Assembly (NCBI RefSeq): GCF_030297135.1
Contig: NZ_AP028065.1
Coordinates: forward strand, 3,224,001 to 3,288,000
Source of the DNA: Pseudoalteromonas apostichopi
GTDB taxonomy: Bacteria; Pseudomonadota; Gammaproteobacteria; Enterobacterales; Alteromonadaceae
Reading direction: 5' to 3'
Length of the DNA: 64,000 nt
In this document: piece after piece, positions 33,435-42,379 of the stretch
Layout: the number at the start of each line of letters is the position of its first letter
How positions within the stretch are numbered: position 1 is the stretch's first letter
Notes under the pieces: generated by a model
What the model was told of the DNA's origin: nothing
The model's database searches: none
What the model saw: only the letters and a program-made list of their open reading frames with translations
Position numbers and translations under genes: made by a program

Positions 33435-33522
33435 GGTGACGTGTCCGAGTGGCTGAAGGAGCACGCCTGGAAAGTGTGTATACGGCAACGTATCGAGAGT
33501 TCGAATCTCTCCGTCACCGCCA
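33435..33522 (+). tRNA. tRNA-Ser (GGA anticodon)
   Basis: An 88-base gene with a long variable arm (TGTGTATACGGCAACGTATC region), anticodon loop CTGGAAA with GGA, T arm AGTTCGAATCT and encoded GCCA. Close to E. coli tRNA-Ser(GGA). Confidence 0.97.
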
Positions 33523-33532
33523 TTTCTTAAAT

Positions 33533-34057
33533 TTACCCCACCATAGCAAAGTGCTTTTCGAGATTACACTTGGCCCGCATGGCTATATTGCTGCTGACCT
33601 TTCTGGCAAGCTCTATCACTAATAATTCAAGTTGCGCACGGCTATAGCCTAGTAATACGCAGCGTTTAAGTTGCTCGCTAACTAAGCTGCTGGCATCCTC
33701 TAACGCAAATAATGCGCCTAAAGAGGCAAGCTCACATACCCTGTTGTTTTGCTGGTCTAAACCAAACGGAAGCTGGCCAAATGTGAGCGCTGTTTTTAGT
33801 TGTTGCTCTGTGCGTTTGATTACCAATGCATTTGAACCTTGAATATCATCAACTGATTTTAAAACCTCTAGTGCCATTAACGATTTTGGCACCCCAGAAT
33901 ACACACTAATATGCGGTAAAATATCACATAACACTTGCATTGATACGCCATCATTAAGTGCGTGCTGACATGCTCGTTTTAACAAAGGCTTGTCATGAAC
34001 GGTGACCAAAGCAGCGATCGCGACAAACACAAATAAATCTGTGTTGTTTAAGTTCAT
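33533..34057 (-). CDS. Carboxymuconolactone decarboxylase-like (AhpD-fold) protein
   Basis: A 174-residue, mostly helical protein. The segment LLKRACQHALNDGVSMQVLCDILPHISVYSGVPKS, read in parts, matches the CMD/AhpD domain: a helix with Cys, a GVS turn, then an ILPH-xx-xYSG helix. The ATG at 34057 is preferred because AGAGAAA precedes it; the longer frame to 34150 has an unlikely hydrophobic extension. It is divergent from an AraC-type regulator, which probably controls it. The classical CxxC redox pair is absent, so peroxidase-cycle function is doubtful. Confidence 0.7.
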   Translation of the reverse strand: MNLNNTDLFVFVAIAALVTVHDKPLLKRACQHALNDGVSMQVLCDILPHISVYSGVPKSLMALEVLKSVDDIQGSNALVIKRTEQQLKTALTFGQLPFGLDQQNNRVCELASLGALFALEDASSLVSEQLKRCVLLGYSRAQLELLVIELARKVSSNIAMRAKCNLEKHFAMVG

Positions 34058-34286
34058 AATTTCTCTTTTGATTTTAGGTATTGAATATATTGAGGTTTTG
34101 CAGTAGAAGCTGATTGCAAAGAGCATGCAATCGAAAATTTGAAAATACATTATGGTTGATCACGGCGGTTTCTGCTTGCCATAAATGATTTAATTTTTGC
34201 CTAAAACAACGAACTGTTACCTTAAATGGTCCTAACCTTAATTTACGGTGATACACTTAATTGAGTATATTTAAGAGGTAATCTAA

Positions 34287-35171
34287 ATGCGTCAGGCATT
34301 AATTGAAACAGTGAAAGCGATAGCGATAGAAGATGGTAGTTTTGAAACATCTATTCCAGAGTTATTAGTGTTCAGACGAAGCGAAGTTTCATTACCGATG
34401 GCCTGCGTGTATGAATTAGGACTTGGTATTAGTTTGCAAGGTGCAAAACGAGTTGTGCTAGGTGAGCATAGTTATGATTACACTGACGGCCAATCATTGG
34501 TAACATCAGTCGATGTGCCTGTTGCGTCGCATATTACTCGTGCCAGTAAAGAGCAGCCGTTTTATGGCCTTTATTTACGCTTAGATGTTCATGAAATCAG
34601 CCACATCGTTGCTGAAATGGAATTTACAGGGCAAGACAAGTTCCCTAAACACCAAGCAATGTCTGTGGTTGACACAGATAATGGCTTGCTTGATGCACTT
34701 CATCGGCTTCTCAATCTAGACAATGAACCTCAATTAAAAGCTAATCTTGCGCCACTCATTAAAAAAGAAATTGTATTGCGATTGTTAAATAGTCCTCATA
34801 GTCCGTATTTAAGGCAGATTGTGATGTCTGGCTCTGCGCATCAGAAAATCGCGAAAACATTGTGCTGGTTAAAAGAAAACTTTACTCGTCAATTTTCAAT
34901 AGATGATTTGGCTCGTGATGCACACATGAGTCCTTCGACATTTAGGTTGCACTTTCGTGATGTGGTAAAGATGAGCCCGTTGCAATACGTAAAAAACTTG
35001 CGGTTGCAAGCGGCAAGGCAATTAATGTTGAATGAACGAATTGATGTTGGTTCTGCAGCACTAAAAGTAGGCTATGAAAGTCCATCTCAATTTAGTCGTG
35101 AGTACACGCGCTTTTTTGGTAAACCCCCCATAAAAGATATTTCGGCTATACGACAGCACCAAACAGCATAA
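34287..35171 (+). CDS. AraC-family transcriptional regulator (YqhC-like)
   Basis: A 294-residue regulator with an AraC_N-type cupin domain (about 1-170; GLGISLQGAKRVVLGEHSYD is typical) and two C-terminal helix-turn-helix motifs (FSIDDLARDAHMSPSTFRLHF and VGSAALKVGYESPSQFSREY). In E. coli the related YqhC senses aldehydes and activates a neighbouring reductase. Here the likely target is the divergent CMD-like gene, 229 bases away. Confidence 0.88.
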   Translation: MRQALIETVKAIAIEDGSFETSIPELLVFRRSEVSLPMACVYELGLGISLQGAKRVVLGEHSYDYTDGQSLVTSVDVPVASHITRASKEQPFYGLYLRLDVHEISHIVAEMEFTGQDKFPKHQAMSVVDTDNGLLDALHRLLNLDNEPQLKANLAPLIKKEIVLRLLNSPHSPYLRQIVMSGSAHQKIAKTLCWLKENFTRQFSIDDLARDAHMSPSTFRLHFRDVVKMSPLQYVKNLRLQAARQLMLNERIDVGSAALKVGYESPSQFSREYTRFFGKPPIKDISAIRQHQTA

Positions 35172-35200
35172 AAAAAGAGAGCACATGGCTCTCTTAGTTT
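35171..35200. terminator. Bidirectional terminator between AraC regulator and DUF2750 gene
   Basis: AAGAGAGC (35175-35182) pairs with GCTCTCTT (35188-35195). The A-run on the left gives a strong T-run on the minus strand. Confidence 0.8.
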
Positions 35201-35597
35201 AAAAACGTCTTTTTGGCATTCTTAGTTGTGAGTCAAATTCATCGGGGAATAAAATCGTGCCGTCATCTTGCTCGGTCGGAAACACAGCAATCAATAAATC
35301 ATCTTGTTCGAGTCCCGAAGTCCAGCGACTTAACCAGTCTTTGACTGGAATGGCTTTTGGCGTACAGTCTTGCCACTCACCGGTTGCCCAGCTTTGCGCG
35401 AATTCGCGACTAGGCCATACAGGCACGCAGTCATCGTCTTCATTTGAGAGCATCACACAGCCATGCTCATCATTGAGGATCCACACTTGTTTAAACTCTT
35501 GAACCGTTTCAAACATATAAGCGAGTCGATTCTTAGCGCCTAAGGCGAGTACAGCATCAAATTCAGTTTCAACACGTTTGGCAGTTGCATTATTCAT
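35199..35597 (-). CDS. DUF2750 domain protein
   Basis: A 132-residue cytoplasmic protein with the DUF2750 pattern: an N-terminal helix with FDAVL, then VWILNDEHGCVMLS, VPVWPSREFAQSWATGEW and the acidic C-terminal EQDDLLIAVFPT. It is acidic overall and has no membrane segment or catalytic motif. Function is unknown for the family. It stands alone between two terminated or divergent units. Confidence 0.8.
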   Translation of the reverse strand: MNNATAKRVETEFDAVLALGAKNRLAYMFETVQEFKQVWILNDEHGCVMLSNEDDDCVPVWPSREFAQSWATGEWQDCTPKAIPVKDWLSRWTSGLEQDDLLIAVFPTEQDDGTILFPDEFDSQLRMPKRRF

Positions 35598-35682
35598 GAC
35601 AGGCTCACTCTTTTAGTTATACACAGCTACACCTTAATCATAAGGTGATAAATTAATATGACAAGTAAAGTTATTAGCTAAA

Positions 35683-36264
35683 TTAATTTACTAATGCAGC
35701 AAATAGATCGTCTGCAAGTAGTTGCAGAGATTTTGGGTCTTGATTTGTCAGTGCATAGGTACGAATACCGTATATGCCCATGACTAAAAAGCGTGCCAGT
35801 TGCTGAGCTGACTTGCTACTTGCAAATTCGTTATTATCAAGGGCTTTTTGAATTTGCTGTGCGAGGGCATGCTCGTATGCGTTTAAATTACCACGTAGCA
35901 CATTGCAAATTTGCGGGTCGTTGCCTTCAACCTCAGAAATACTCTTTGTAAGTAAGCACACCTTGGCAACTTCACCTTCAATACATTCATCAACAATCAC
36001 AGTCAGGTAATGTTTGAGGGTTGATAACACTGACTGTTGATCATTAAAAAGTGCCGTAAATTGTTGGTTTCTATCTTTTTGATACTGCTCGGTGGCAGCC
36101 AAGAACAAACCTTTTTTATTGCCATAAGCGGCATATATAGAGCCTGGATGAAGATGAGTCACTTCCTTTAATTTTTGCATACTGGTCTTTGCATAGCCAA
36201 ATTGCATGAACGCATGCATAGCTTGGCGAAGTACAAATTCAGTATCAAATTCAGCAGTTCTCAT
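35683..36264 (-). CDS. TetR-family repressor
   Basis: A 193-residue regulator with an N-terminal helix-turn-helix (LRQAMHAFMQFGYAKTSMQK and HPGSIYAAYGNKKGLF). The C-terminal ligand domain has several Cys. GGAG precedes the ATG. It is divergent from an Old Yellow Enzyme gene, matching the nemR-nemA arrangement of E. coli, in which electrophiles inactivate the repressor. Two TTGAA-N6-TTCAA palindromes in the shared promoter are its probable operators. Confidence 0.92.
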   Translation of the reverse strand: MRTAEFDTEFVLRQAMHAFMQFGYAKTSMQKLKEVTHLHPGSIYAAYGNKKGLFLAATEQYQKDRNQQFTALFNDQQSVLSTLKHYLTVIVDECIEGEVAKVCLLTKSISEVEGNDPQICNVLRGNLNAYEHALAQQIQKALDNNEFASSKSAQQLARFLVMGIYGIRTYALTNQDPKSLQLLADDLFAALVN

Positions 36265-36302
36265 TAATGCTCCTATTATTTACAATTGAAGTTTACGTAA
36301 TC

Positions 36303-36376
36303 TTGAACGATTATTCAAAATAAACCTTGAAGTTAGTTTATATCGCCCTTATCTTGAATGTATGTTCAAGATAAGG
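36303..36376. promoter_or_regulatory. Paired operator palindromes for the TetR regulator
   Basis: TTGAA-N6-TTCAA occurs at 36303-36318 and again at 36354-36369. The second extends to a perfect 12-base arm palindrome, CCTTATCTTGAA and TTCAAGATAAGG (36347-36376), which ends 8 bases before the start codon of the Old Yellow Enzyme gene and overlaps its ribosome site. The same spacing in both copies supports binding by one dimeric regulator. Confidence 0.75.
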
Positions 36377-36384
36377 ATAGAACC

Positions 36385-37428
36385 ATGAAAACCGATTTAC
36401 TTTCTTCGTTTAAGTTAAATGACAGTATCGAATTACAAAACCGCGTACTAATGGCACCGCTTACTCGCTGTATGAGTGACGATAACCTAGTGCCAACCCA
36501 AGCGATGGCTGATTACTATGCGCGCCGTGCCGATGCCGGTTTAATTATTAGTGAAGCAACCATTATTCGCCCAGATGCCCAAGGTTACCCAAACACACCG
36601 GGCCTATTTACCAGTGAGCAAATTCAAGGTTGGAAAAAGGTCACGGATGCTGTGCACGCTAAAGGTGGCAAAATGTTTGCTCAACTTTGGCATGTAGGGC
36701 GAGTGGCTCACCCACATTTCTTTGGAGGTGATGTACTGGCACCATCTGCAATCGGCGTTGAAGGGTCGGTACCAAGAATGCGTGAGCTGACTTACGTTAC
36801 ACCAAAAGCTGCCACTATTGAAGACATCCAAGGTTTAATTGCTGATTACGCAAAAGCGGCCGAAAACGCCATTGAAGCGGGTTTTGACGGCGTTGAAATT
36901 CATGGTGCAAATGGTTACTTGATTGATCAATTCTTACATTATGCTGCAAACCAACGTGAAGACCAATATGGTCAAACACCAGAAAACATGTCACGTTTTG
37001 CCCTAGAGGTCGTCGATGCAGTGATTGCAGCAATTGGTGCAGATAAAACAGCATTACGCTTATCGCCTGGTGCGTATTTTAATATGACTGAAAGCGAAGG
37101 TGATAAAGCTGTATTTGATTATTTATTATCAGCGCTGGAAACACGTAAACTTGCTTACTTACATGCTGGAATTTTTGATGACAGCATGCGCTTTGAAAGC
37201 TTAGACAATAAAACAACGTCTGAATATATGCGCGGTGCATACAAAGGTACTTTAGTCGGTGTAGGGAGCTATACCTTTGAGTCAGCTAATCAAGCTATCG
37301 ATAACAACCAATTTGACTTAATTGCGATTGGTCGTCCATTCATTGCGAATCCGGATTACATCAGCAAAGTTAAAAGTGGTGAGCAATTAACACCATACAG
37401 TGAAGAAATGCTGGCTGAATTGATTTAA
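36385..37428 (+). CDS. Old Yellow Enzyme family NADPH-dependent ene-reductase (NemA-like)
   Basis: FMN-dependent reductase of activated double bonds and nitro or maleimide compounds. The 347 residues include PLTRCMSDD, AQLWHVGRV with the substrate-binding His, FDGVEIHGANGYLIDQFL, and the FMN phosphate segment LIAIGRPFIANPD. The ATG at 36385 has AAGGATAG upstream; an upstream in-frame ATG at 36358 lies inside the operator and is unlikely. The divergent TetR repressor probably controls it. Confidence 0.92.
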   Translation: MKTDLLSSFKLNDSIELQNRVLMAPLTRCMSDDNLVPTQAMADYYARRADAGLIISEATIIRPDAQGYPNTPGLFTSEQIQGWKKVTDAVHAKGGKMFAQLWHVGRVAHPHFFGGDVLAPSAIGVEGSVPRMRELTYVTPKAATIEDIQGLIADYAKAAENAIEAGFDGVEIHGANGYLIDQFLHYAANQREDQYGQTPENMSRFALEVVDAVIAAIGADKTALRLSPGAYFNMTESEGDKAVFDYLLSALETRKLAYLHAGIFDDSMRFESLDNKTTSEYMRGAYKGTLVGVGSYTFESANQAIDNNQFDLIAIGRPFIANPDYISKVKSGEQLTPYSEEMLAELI

Positions 37429-37453
37429 AACACCTAATAACATTATCCAACCA

Positions 37454-37486
37454 AAAAGCGTCCTGTTAGTTTAATTGGGCGCTTTT
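37454..37486 (+). terminator. Terminator after the Old Yellow Enzyme gene
   Basis: AAAAGCGTCC pairs with GGGCGCTTTT (one T-G pair) across a 13-base loop; the T-run is part of the stem. Confidence 0.65.
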
Positions 37487-37560
37487 CTAATACTTTCTTA
37501 TTTATTAATCAGTTAAGTCTTAAATCTGCCATCTAAATGCATTAATTTTTTAATTATTGT

Positions 37561-37575
37561 GTCAAAAATTTTGAC
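37561..37575. promoter_or_regulatory. Palindrome in the TonB-receptor promoter region
   Basis: GTCAAAA-A-TTTTGAC is a perfect palindrome 64 bases upstream of the receptor gene. Its right half TTGACC could be a -35 box, so a protein bound here would probably block the promoter. No known operator is recognised. Confidence 0.4.
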
Positions 37576-37638
37576 CCTAAATGTCATACGCGCTCTGCAT
37601 ACTGTGCCCGCTTACAAATACGTAACCTTGGAAAAACA

Positions 37639-39996
37639 ATGAGCACAGTAACTAAAAAAACAAAGCTAAGCCTTTTAATAGCAACGCTTTTAGCAACATC
37701 AGCAAATGCAAACACGAATAACGAAATTGAAGAAATTACGGTGGTTGCAAAGCCAACCAGTTATGCCAATAACGTCATTGAACCTGCCATGCTTGAGCAA
37801 CAAAGTTCAGTATCAAGTGTGTTAGCCGTAATTGATAACCTACCGGGTATTAGCATCAACGAAGGTGATGCATTTGGTGGTGACGATTGGTCAACCACTA
37901 TTACTATGCGTGGTTTTAGTATTGATGGTAATCAACAGCAATTAGGTATGACCATTGATGGTATTCCTAATGGTGGTTCTAACTATGGTGGCGGTGCAAA
38001 AGCAAACCGTTATCTAGATAGTGAAAATTTAGCAACTGTTGAGGTAGGGCAAGGTACTTCTGATATTGCCTCTGCATCACTAGAAGCGCTAGGCGGTACT
38101 TTTAATTTTGTGAGTGCACAACCGAGTACAGAGCAAAGCACCACGTTTGCTTACACTACAGGCGATCACAATGCTAGCCGCTACTTTGTTAAACATGAAA
38201 CCGGCACGGTGTTCGATAACACGCAAGCCTATATCAGCTACTCGCAAACAGATACTAGCCGTTGGATTGGTGATGGCAGCAATGGCGGTAAGGACAATCA
38301 GCACATTGAGGCTAAATTTGTATCGGACTTTAGCGACCTGACAATAACAGGTCGTGTTTCGTATGATGATGTTCACGAAATTAACTATAACAGCATCAGC
38401 ATTAGCGAATTTGAACAAAACCCTGATTGGGATCGTTTAACGTGGAATTGGACCGGCGTGCCTCATTTTGATCAAATGTTTGCTGAGGGCTGGGGTACAT
38501 TACGCGAAAATACCCTTGCTTATGTAAAGTTTGATTACGCGTTAAGTGCCACTTCAAACTTAAGCATATCGCCTTATTACCATAAAAACTCGGGTCGTGG
38601 TGACTGGATTCCGCCTTATTTAACGTCACCTGTTAATGGTGATGGTAACCCAACATCAATTGGTGGTGAAAATGCTGGCAGCTACGGCTTTACCGACAGC
38701 GATGGCAACCCACTTGCACCTGCTGCAGGTTGTACGGCAAGTTTAGAATGGCCATGGTCTTCAGGCCCAGGCTTAAACCCGGCCTGTTACCCTGATGATG
38801 CCATTCCGGTTATGTCTTATCGTCATACACACTACAAAAAAGACCGCTTAGGTATGACTGGCGAGTACCAAGTAACTCTTGGCAATCATGACATTGAAGC
38901 CGGCTTTTGGTTTGAACAAACAGATCGTGATGAATCACGAGATTGGCATAAAGTGATTGATGCCCGTATCTATCATCATTTTGATCATACGCCATATTGG
39001 ACTCAGTACAAAAACACCTTCGAAACGGATACTTTTAAATGGTATGTGCAAGACTCAATCAGTTTAGGTGATTTCACACTTAATTTAGGTGCTAAACAGT
39101 ACCTTGTTGAGCTTCAGCGTTATAACCATTTTGAAGATGAATACTCAGATAAAATCGACAGTGATTCAGACGTACTGTTTAGCGGTGGTGTGTTGTATCA
39201 GCTATCAGCAAGCACAGAGCTATTTAGCAGCTACAGCGAAAACTTTGCGGCAATTAAAGATGGTGTACTTGAACGTGATTCATCGACACTGACCGAGATT
39301 GAACCTGAAACAGCTGAAAACATCGACCTAGGTGTACGTTACAGTGATGACCGTTTACGCTTAACAGCAACAGCTTATAGCATTGAGTTTGATAACCGTA
39401 TTACCTTTATTGCCCCGGGCAGTGATACAGATGGTATTGATTACACCATTGGCACGAACGGTTCTTACATCAATGTAGGTGGTATTGAGTCAACGGGTGT
39501 TGAGCTATCAGCAAGTTATATGCTGACTGACAAATGGAACCTTTACACATCTTATACGTACAATAACTCTGAGTATCAATCGAACGATCCAAGTGCTTAC
39601 AACAGTGATAGTGAGTTACTTGAGGAAGCATCTGCAAGCTTCAAAGCGGGTGATGAAGTCATTGACTCGGCACAAGATTTATTTGTGGTATCGGCAGACT
39701 ATTACAGTGGTGATTTCCGCTTTGGTTTATCGGCTAAATACACAGGTGAGCGTTTAGGTGCATGGACTGATGAGCAAACCCGTTCGCGAAACAAGGTTGA
39801 TGGCTACACCTTGGTTGATTTAAACATTGGTTATAACACTAGCCTTGATTCAGGTGTGTTCAAATCACTCGACCTTGCATTTGTGGTGAATAACCTGTTT
39901 GATAAATCATACCTAGCAGGTGGCACAGGTAATGGTTCAACCTACTTTATTGGTGCACCACGTACTGCGGCTTTAACACTTACAGCGCAGTTTTAA
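37639..39996 (+). CDS. TonB-dependent outer-membrane receptor
   Basis: A 785-residue active transporter. Signal peptide ends near residue 24, TonB box EEITVVAK is at 31-38, then a plug domain (about 55-160; ITMRGFSIDGNQQQ, VEVGQGTSDI) and a 22-strand barrel ending in an aromatic residue (LTLTAQF). The periplasm-distal loops contain a Cys pair (GCTASLEW and NPACYPDD). Its two downstream neighbours are secreted phosphatase-type hydrolases, which suggests uptake of phosphorylated compounds rather than iron chelates. Ligand remains unproven. Confidence 0.93.
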   Translation: MSTVTKKTKLSLLIATLLATSANANTNNEIEEITVVAKPTSYANNVIEPAMLEQQSSVSSVLAVIDNLPGISINEGDAFGGDDWSTTITMRGFSIDGNQQQLGMTIDGIPNGGSNYGGGAKANRYLDSENLATVEVGQGTSDIASASLEALGGTFNFVSAQPSTEQSTTFAYTTGDHNASRYFVKHETGTVFDNTQAYISYSQTDTSRWIGDGSNGGKDNQHIEAKFVSDFSDLTITGRVSYDDVHEINYNSISISEFEQNPDWDRLTWNWTGVPHFDQMFAEGWGTLRENTLAYVKFDYALSATSNLSISPYYHKNSGRGDWIPPYLTSPVNGDGNPTSIGGENAGSYGFTDSDGNPLAPAAGCTASLEWPWSSGPGLNPACYPDDAIPVMSYRHTHYKKDRLGMTGEYQVTLGNHDIEAGFWFEQTDRDESRDWHKVIDARIYHHFDHTPYWTQYKNTFETDTFKWYVQDSISLGDFTLNLGAKQYLVELQRYNHFEDEYSDKIDSDSDVLFSGGVLYQLSASTELFSSYSENFAAIKDGVLERDSSTLTEIEPETAENIDLGVRYSDDRLRLTATAYSIEFDNRITFIAPGSDTDGIDYTIGTNGSYINVGGIESTGVELSASYMLTDKWNLYTSYTYNNSEYQSNDPSAYNSDSELLEEASASFKAGDEVIDSAQDLFVVSADYYSGDFRFGLSAKYTGERLGAWTDEQTRSRNKVDGYTLVDLNIGYNTSLDSGVFKSLDLAFVVNNLFDKSYLAGGTGNGSTYFIGAPRTAALTLTAQF

Positions 39997-40018
39997 ATAA
40001 TAAGCTAACGTTTTAAAC

Positions 40019-40042
40019 AGCCCATCTTTGGTGGGCTTTTTT
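40019..40042 (+). terminator. Terminator between the TonB receptor and phosphatase genes
   Basis: AGCCCATC pairs with GGTGGGCT (one wobble pair) and runs into six T. The gap to the next gene is only 57 bases, so it probably attenuates read-through and does not separate independent operons. Confidence 0.75.
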
Positions 40043-40053
40043 GCAGGTGAAAT

Positions 40054-41181
40054 ATGAAAAAATTAATTTTAGCCACAGCAGTGGTTGCAGCATCACTATT
40101 AAGCTTAAGCAGTAAAGCTGCTGACAATGTTGTGCTTGTAACTCTTGATGGGCTTCGCTGGCAAGAAGTGTTCTCTGGGGCAGATAAAAATTTAATTAAT
40201 AACAGTGATTTTGTAGAAGATACAGATGAACTAAAGGCGCTTTTTTGGCGAAATGACCAAGCACAGCGAACTAAAGCGTTAATGCCATTTTTTAGTGACA
40301 CATTGGCAAAGCAGGGCGTTTTGATTGGCGATAGAACTCAAGGTTCATTGATGTCGGTAAGTAACCCATGGTACTTCTCATACCCAGGTTACAGTGAAAT
40401 TTTAACCGGCATTGTAGATGAAAATATCGATAGTAACGATAAAGTTTCTAACCCGAATAAAACCATTTTAGAGAGTTTAAATACTCAGCCTGAATTTAAA
40501 GGTAAAACCGCACTTTTTGGCAGCTGGGATGTGTTTCCTTACATTGTAAACCGCGAGCGAAGTGAGGTTTTTGTTAATGCTGGCTTTGAATCCTTTGATG
40601 CGGTGAAATCAGAGGAGGTTAGTTTACTAAACCAAATGCAAAGCGAAATTCCGAGTCCTTGGCACAATGTTCGCCTCGACAGCTTTACCTACCGATTTGC
40701 CAAACAATATTTATTAAATAAACAGCCGCGTTTGCTTGTTATTAGCTTGGGGGAAACCGATGACTTTGCCCATAACGGTAAATACGATGCCTATCTAAAA
40801 TCAGCTAAGCAAAGTGATGCGTTTATTCGTGACCTTTGGCAAACAATACAACAAACGCCCGGCTATAAAGACAATACCACATTGATTATTACTACCGATC
40901 ATGGCCGTGGCAGCCATGCTGATGATTGGCAACATCATAGTTCGAAGCGTGCTTTGGCACGTTCAGAGCAAGGTAAGCAACGTTTTCCAAACGGCATTGT
41001 TGGCTCTGAGCATATTTGGCTAGCGGCAATTGGCCCAGATATAAAAGTAACTGGCTTAATTAAGCCAAACAATGAGCTCAAACAAGCGCAAGTGGCTGCA
41101 ACTGTACTGAGCATTTTAGGCGTCAACAGTCAGCAAGTTAACCCGAAAATGGCAGCGCCGATTAAGGAGATCTTAAAATGA
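40054..41181 (+). CDS. Secreted alkaline phosphatase-superfamily hydrolase
   Basis: A 375-residue exported enzyme (signal peptide to about residue 22). Metal and catalytic positions of the alkaline phosphatase/phosphodiesterase fold can be placed: Asp32 in LVTLDGLRW, Ser114 as likely nucleophile in the SYPGYSE segment, Asp236 and His240 in GETDDFAH, Asp282-His283 in TTDHGRG, and His320 in SEHIW. Whether it cleaves phosphomonoesters, diesters or sulfates cannot be decided from sequence. It overlaps the PhoD-like gene by four bases and follows the TonB receptor. Confidence 0.82.
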   Translation: MKKLILATAVVAASLLSLSSKAADNVVLVTLDGLRWQEVFSGADKNLINNSDFVEDTDELKALFWRNDQAQRTKALMPFFSDTLAKQGVLIGDRTQGSLMSVSNPWYFSYPGYSEILTGIVDENIDSNDKVSNPNKTILESLNTQPEFKGKTALFGSWDVFPYIVNRERSEVFVNAGFESFDAVKSEEVSLLNQMQSEIPSPWHNVRLDSFTYRFAKQYLLNKQPRLLVISLGETDDFAHNGKYDAYLKSAKQSDAFIRDLWQTIQQTPGYKDNTTLIITTDHGRGSHADDWQHHSSKRALARSEQGKQRFPNGIVGSEHIWLAAIGPDIKVTGLIKPNNELKQAQVAATVLSILGVNSQQVNPKMAAPIKEILK

Positions 41182-42239
41182 GTTTTACACTTAGCTTTTT
41201 TAGAAGCGCCTTATCAGGGTTAATGCTGGTTAGTAGTGTGAGTGCGATTGCCGCGCCAAGTAAAATTTTGTTTGGCTCGTGTGGTCATCAAGACAAGCAA
41301 ATTCCAATTTTTGATGCTATTAACAAAGAGCAAGCCGATCTATTTATGTTCCTTGGCGATAATATTTATGGTGATACCGAAGATATGTCGGTGCTTGCAG
41401 ATAAATATCAACGCTTAGGGCAAAAGCCGGGCTTTAAAACATTACGTGCGAATACGCCAATAATTGCCATGTGGGATGACCATGATTATGGCGAAAATGA
41501 CGCTGGCAGCGAATATCCAAAAAAACAGCAGTCACGTAAAATTATGCTCGACTTTTGGCAAGAGCCAGCGGATTCAGCTCGTAGAACTCGTGAAGATGGC
41601 ATTTACACCTCGTACACTTACGGCGAAGGTGAGCAAACTGTAAAAGTCATCATGCCTGACTTACGTTTTAATCGCGCGCCTTTAAATCATGTATCGGCGA
41701 AGACCTATCAACTTGAACGAAAACCCGCAAAGCAAGGGCCTTATAGCCCAACAACCGATAAAAATGCCTCTATGCTAGGTGAAAGCCAATGGCAATGGCT
41801 CGAACAAGAGCTCAAGTCTGATGAAAAGATAAAAATCATTGCATCAAGCTTACAGCTATTGGCTGATTTTACAGGCTGGGAGTCATGGGCTAATTATCCT
41901 GCTGATCGTGAGCGCTTATTTGCGCTTATCAAAAAGCATAAAGTAAACGGTGTGATTATTGTCAGTGGTGATACCCACTGGGGTGAGCTGTCAAAGTACC
42001 AACAAAACCTTGACTACCCATTGTACGAGATGACCAGCTCAGGACTTACAGAAAAGTGGAAAGATGTTAGCCCTAATAAACACCGTGTAGGTGCTTATAC
42101 TCATGAGGTTAACTACGGCGATTTAACAATTGATTGGCAAAAAGCAGACCCTACCATTCGCATTGCGCTTAAAGGTATCAAGGGTGATGAGATAATGCAC
42201 ACCGAGTTCGCGTTATCGACGATAAGCCCATACCAGTAA
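41178..42239 (+). CDS. Secreted PhoD-like alkaline phosphatase
   Basis: A 353-residue exported metallophosphatase of the PhoD family (calcium/iron dependent in known members). A signal peptide ends near residue 26. Metal-binding motifs are FGSCGHQDK, FLGDNIYGD (Asp61-Asn62), MWDDHDYGEND (Asp100 to Asp103) and SGDTHWGEL (264-271). There is no twin-arginine motif in the signal, unlike the classical B. subtilis PhoD, so export is probably by Sec. It is the last gene of the receptor-hydrolase cluster. Confidence 0.87.
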   Translation: MSFTLSFFRSALSGLMLVSSVSAIAAPSKILFGSCGHQDKQIPIFDAINKEQADLFMFLGDNIYGDTEDMSVLADKYQRLGQKPGFKTLRANTPIIAMWDDHDYGENDAGSEYPKKQQSRKIMLDFWQEPADSARRTREDGIYTSYTYGEGEQTVKVIMPDLRFNRAPLNHVSAKTYQLERKPAKQGPYSPTTDKNASMLGESQWQWLEQELKSDEKIKIIASSLQLLADFTGWESWANYPADRERLFALIKKHKVNGVIIVSGDTHWGELSKYQQNLDYPLYEMTSSGLTEKWKDVSPNKHRVGAYTHEVNYGDLTIDWQKADPTIRIALKGIKGDEIMHTEFALSTISPYQ

Positions 42240-42267
42240 ATATTGCCTCCAGCGCATACCCGCATCT

Positions 42268-42307
42268 AATACCCGCAAACATGGATTAAGCCCTGTTTGC
42301 GGGTATT
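42268..42307 (+). terminator. Terminator after the PhoD-like gene
   Basis: AATACCCGCAAACA (42268-42281) pairs perfectly with TGTTTGCGGGTATT (42294-42307). The T-run is short and interrupted. Confidence 0.75.
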
Positions 42308-42379
42308 TCTCTCTATCCCATCTAATTAAAATATCTTACACTGTGTCAATTAGTTAGTTTCAAGCAAGGACAGTGTAAA

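Noticed and set aside
37577..37605. Pho box upstream of the TonB receptor
   Set aside because: ATGTCAT is present, but the expected second CTGTCAT-like repeat 11 bases on (GCTCTGC) does not match.
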